A stretch of 64,000 bases of DNA, taken from Azospirillum formosense (GTDB taxonomy: Bacteria; Pseudomonadota; Alphaproteobacteria; Azospirillales; Azospirillaceae). This document shows, in pieces, positions 63,109 to 64,000 of the stretch; position 1 is the first letter of the stretch, and every line of letters begins with the position of its first letter. The stretch is from NCBI RefSeq assembly GCF_040500525.1, contig NZ_CP159403.1, positions 573,001 to 637,000 of the forward strand, given 5' to 3'. Below the pieces are notes generated by a model. It saw nothing but the letters and a program-made list of their open reading frames with translations, searched no databases and was not told the DNA's origin. The translations under genes and the position numbers were made by a program.

Positions 63109-64000
63109 CCGGCCTGTCCCTGGCGCCCCAAGGCCGCCGCGTGCCGCCCGTCCGCCCGGAGTACGAGCGGGCGGTCGCCACCACCGGCCCGATCGGCGAC
63201 GTGGCCCGCCCGCTGTCCCTCTGGGAGCGGATCGGCAACATTACCGCGCTCCGCCGCTTCGCCGTTCTGGCCGCGGTGGCGTTGCTCTGGCAGGTCGCCG
63301 CGGCGTGGCAGAACAACCCGCTGATGTTCCCGACCTTCACCGCCACCGTCACGGCGCTGTGGGAGGCAATCTGGCGGGAGAACCTGCTGTCGATGGCCTG
63401 GGTGTCGCTGTCGGTCCTGCTGAAGGGCTACGCCATCGCCGTGGTGCTGGCCGTGCTGCTGACCAGCTTCGCGGTGTCCACGCGCATCGGCAACGACGTG
63501 CTGTCCACCCTGACCTCGATGTTCAACCCGTTGCCGGCCATCGCGCTGCTGCCCATCGCCATGCTGTGGTTCGGGCTGGGCGCGGTCAGCCTGACCTTCG
63601 TGCTGGTCCACGCGGTGCTGTGGCCGCTGGCGCTGAACACCCACGCCGGCTTCACCTCGGTGTCGGAGACGCTGCGCATGGCGGGGCGGAATTACGGGCT
63701 GAGCGGCATCCGCTACGTCGTCACCCTGCTGATCCCGGCGGCTTTCCCGGCCATCCTGACCGGGCTGAAGGTCGGCTGGGCCTTCGCTTGGCGGACGCTG
63801 ATCGCCGCGGAGCTGGTGTTCGGCGTGTCGTCGGGCAAGGGCGGGCTGGGCTGGTTCATCTTCCAGAACCGCAACGAGCTGTACATCGACAAGGTGTTCG
63901 CCGGTCTCGTCACCGTCATCCTGATCGGCCTCGTCGTCGAGAACGTCGTCTTCCGCTGGATCGAGACCCACACCGTCCGCAAGTGGGGCATGGTCCGCTG
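63105..64000 (+). CDS. ABC transporter permease (sulfonate/taurine type), runs to window end
   Basis: 298 residues are visible from ATG 63105 and the frame is still open at base 64000; the last two bases are TG, so the next base may complete a TGA stop. About 60 N-terminal cytoplasmic residues precede six membrane segments. The coupling loop SETLRMAGRNYGLSGIRYVV and AWRTLIAAELVFGVSSGKGG are typical of SsuC/TauC permeases. It completes the importer with the ATPase and binding protein. Confidence 0.94.
   Translation, partial: MTGLSLAPQGRRVPPVRPEYERAVATTGPIGDVARPLSLWERIGNITALRRFAVLAAVALLWQVAAAWQNNPLMFPTFTATVTALWEAIWRENLLSMAWVSLSVLLKGYAIAVVLAVLLTSFAVSTRIGNDVLSTLTSMFNPLPAIALLPIAMLWFGLGAVSLTFVLVHAVLWPLALNTHAGFTSVSETLRMAGRNYGLSGIRYVVTLLIPAAFPAILTGLKVGWAFAWRTLIAAELVFGVSSGKGGLGWFIFQNRNELYIDKVFAGLVTVILIGLVVENVVFRWIETHTVRKWGMVR

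Overview
This 64 kb window is a GC-rich, densely packed chromosomal segment from an alphaproteobacterium. I infer a Rhodospirillales member close to Azospirillum. The reasons are the base composition, the pyrB / dihydroorotase-like / plsY order, a metX-metW pair, gatCAB, the PaoABC-type oxidoreductase, and many GC-rich hairpin repeats between genes. No rRNA genes or CRISPR array were seen. One tRNA gene, tRNA-Ser(GCT), is present.

Layout. 1-8.3 kb: the end of edd (Entner-Doudoroff pathway); a seven-gene leftward operon with a polar amino-acid-type ABC importer, a 2-hydroxyacid dehydrogenase, a LacI-family repressor and a hydratase; then moeA. A perfect 18-bp palindrome sits between plausible -35 and -10 elements of the operon. 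8.3-20.3 kb: a small leftward cluster (TusA-like protein, a DUF2478-DUF364 fusion, DUF1244), followed by housekeeping and stress genes (SDR, TauE, Cys-rich copper protein, dcd, cupin, GST, gloB) and metX-metW. 20.4-29 kb: aromatic amino acid genes (chorismate mutase, hisC, tyrA), a sulfate-type binding protein, an XRE-cupin regulator, and oxyR divergent from ahpC-ahpF. 29-44 kb: a paoABC-type molybdenum hydroxylase, several hypothetical genes, an SF2 helicase-like protein, pyrimidine genes and plsY.

44-47 kb is an accessory spot. It holds a DUF1127 gene with tandem repeats, a GFA-family gene, a complete IS5-family element, and a methyltransferase gene whose 5' half was lost at the IS edge. 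47-55 kb is core again: AEC transporter, ruvX, GNAT, gatCAB and a PAS histidine kinase.

At 55.37-58.7 kb, downstream of tRNA-Ser, is a decayed genomic island. It has the frameshifted C-terminus of a tyrosine recombinase reading toward the tRNA, an IS630-family element with a frame change at an A7 run, a papain-like DUF1796 protein, a phage-type lysozyme and a lipoprotein. 58.8-64 kb carries sulfonate/taurine-type uptake genes: two paralogous binding proteins, a TauD-family dioxygenase, an ATPase and a permease that runs off the window.

The most promising leads are the DUF2478-DUF364/TusA/DUF1244 cluster beside moeA, the operator embedded in a promoter at 6.8 kb, the dihydroorotase homologue lacking its metal-binding HxH, and the tRNA-linked island. 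All family assignments come from reading motifs by eye; no database search was run.
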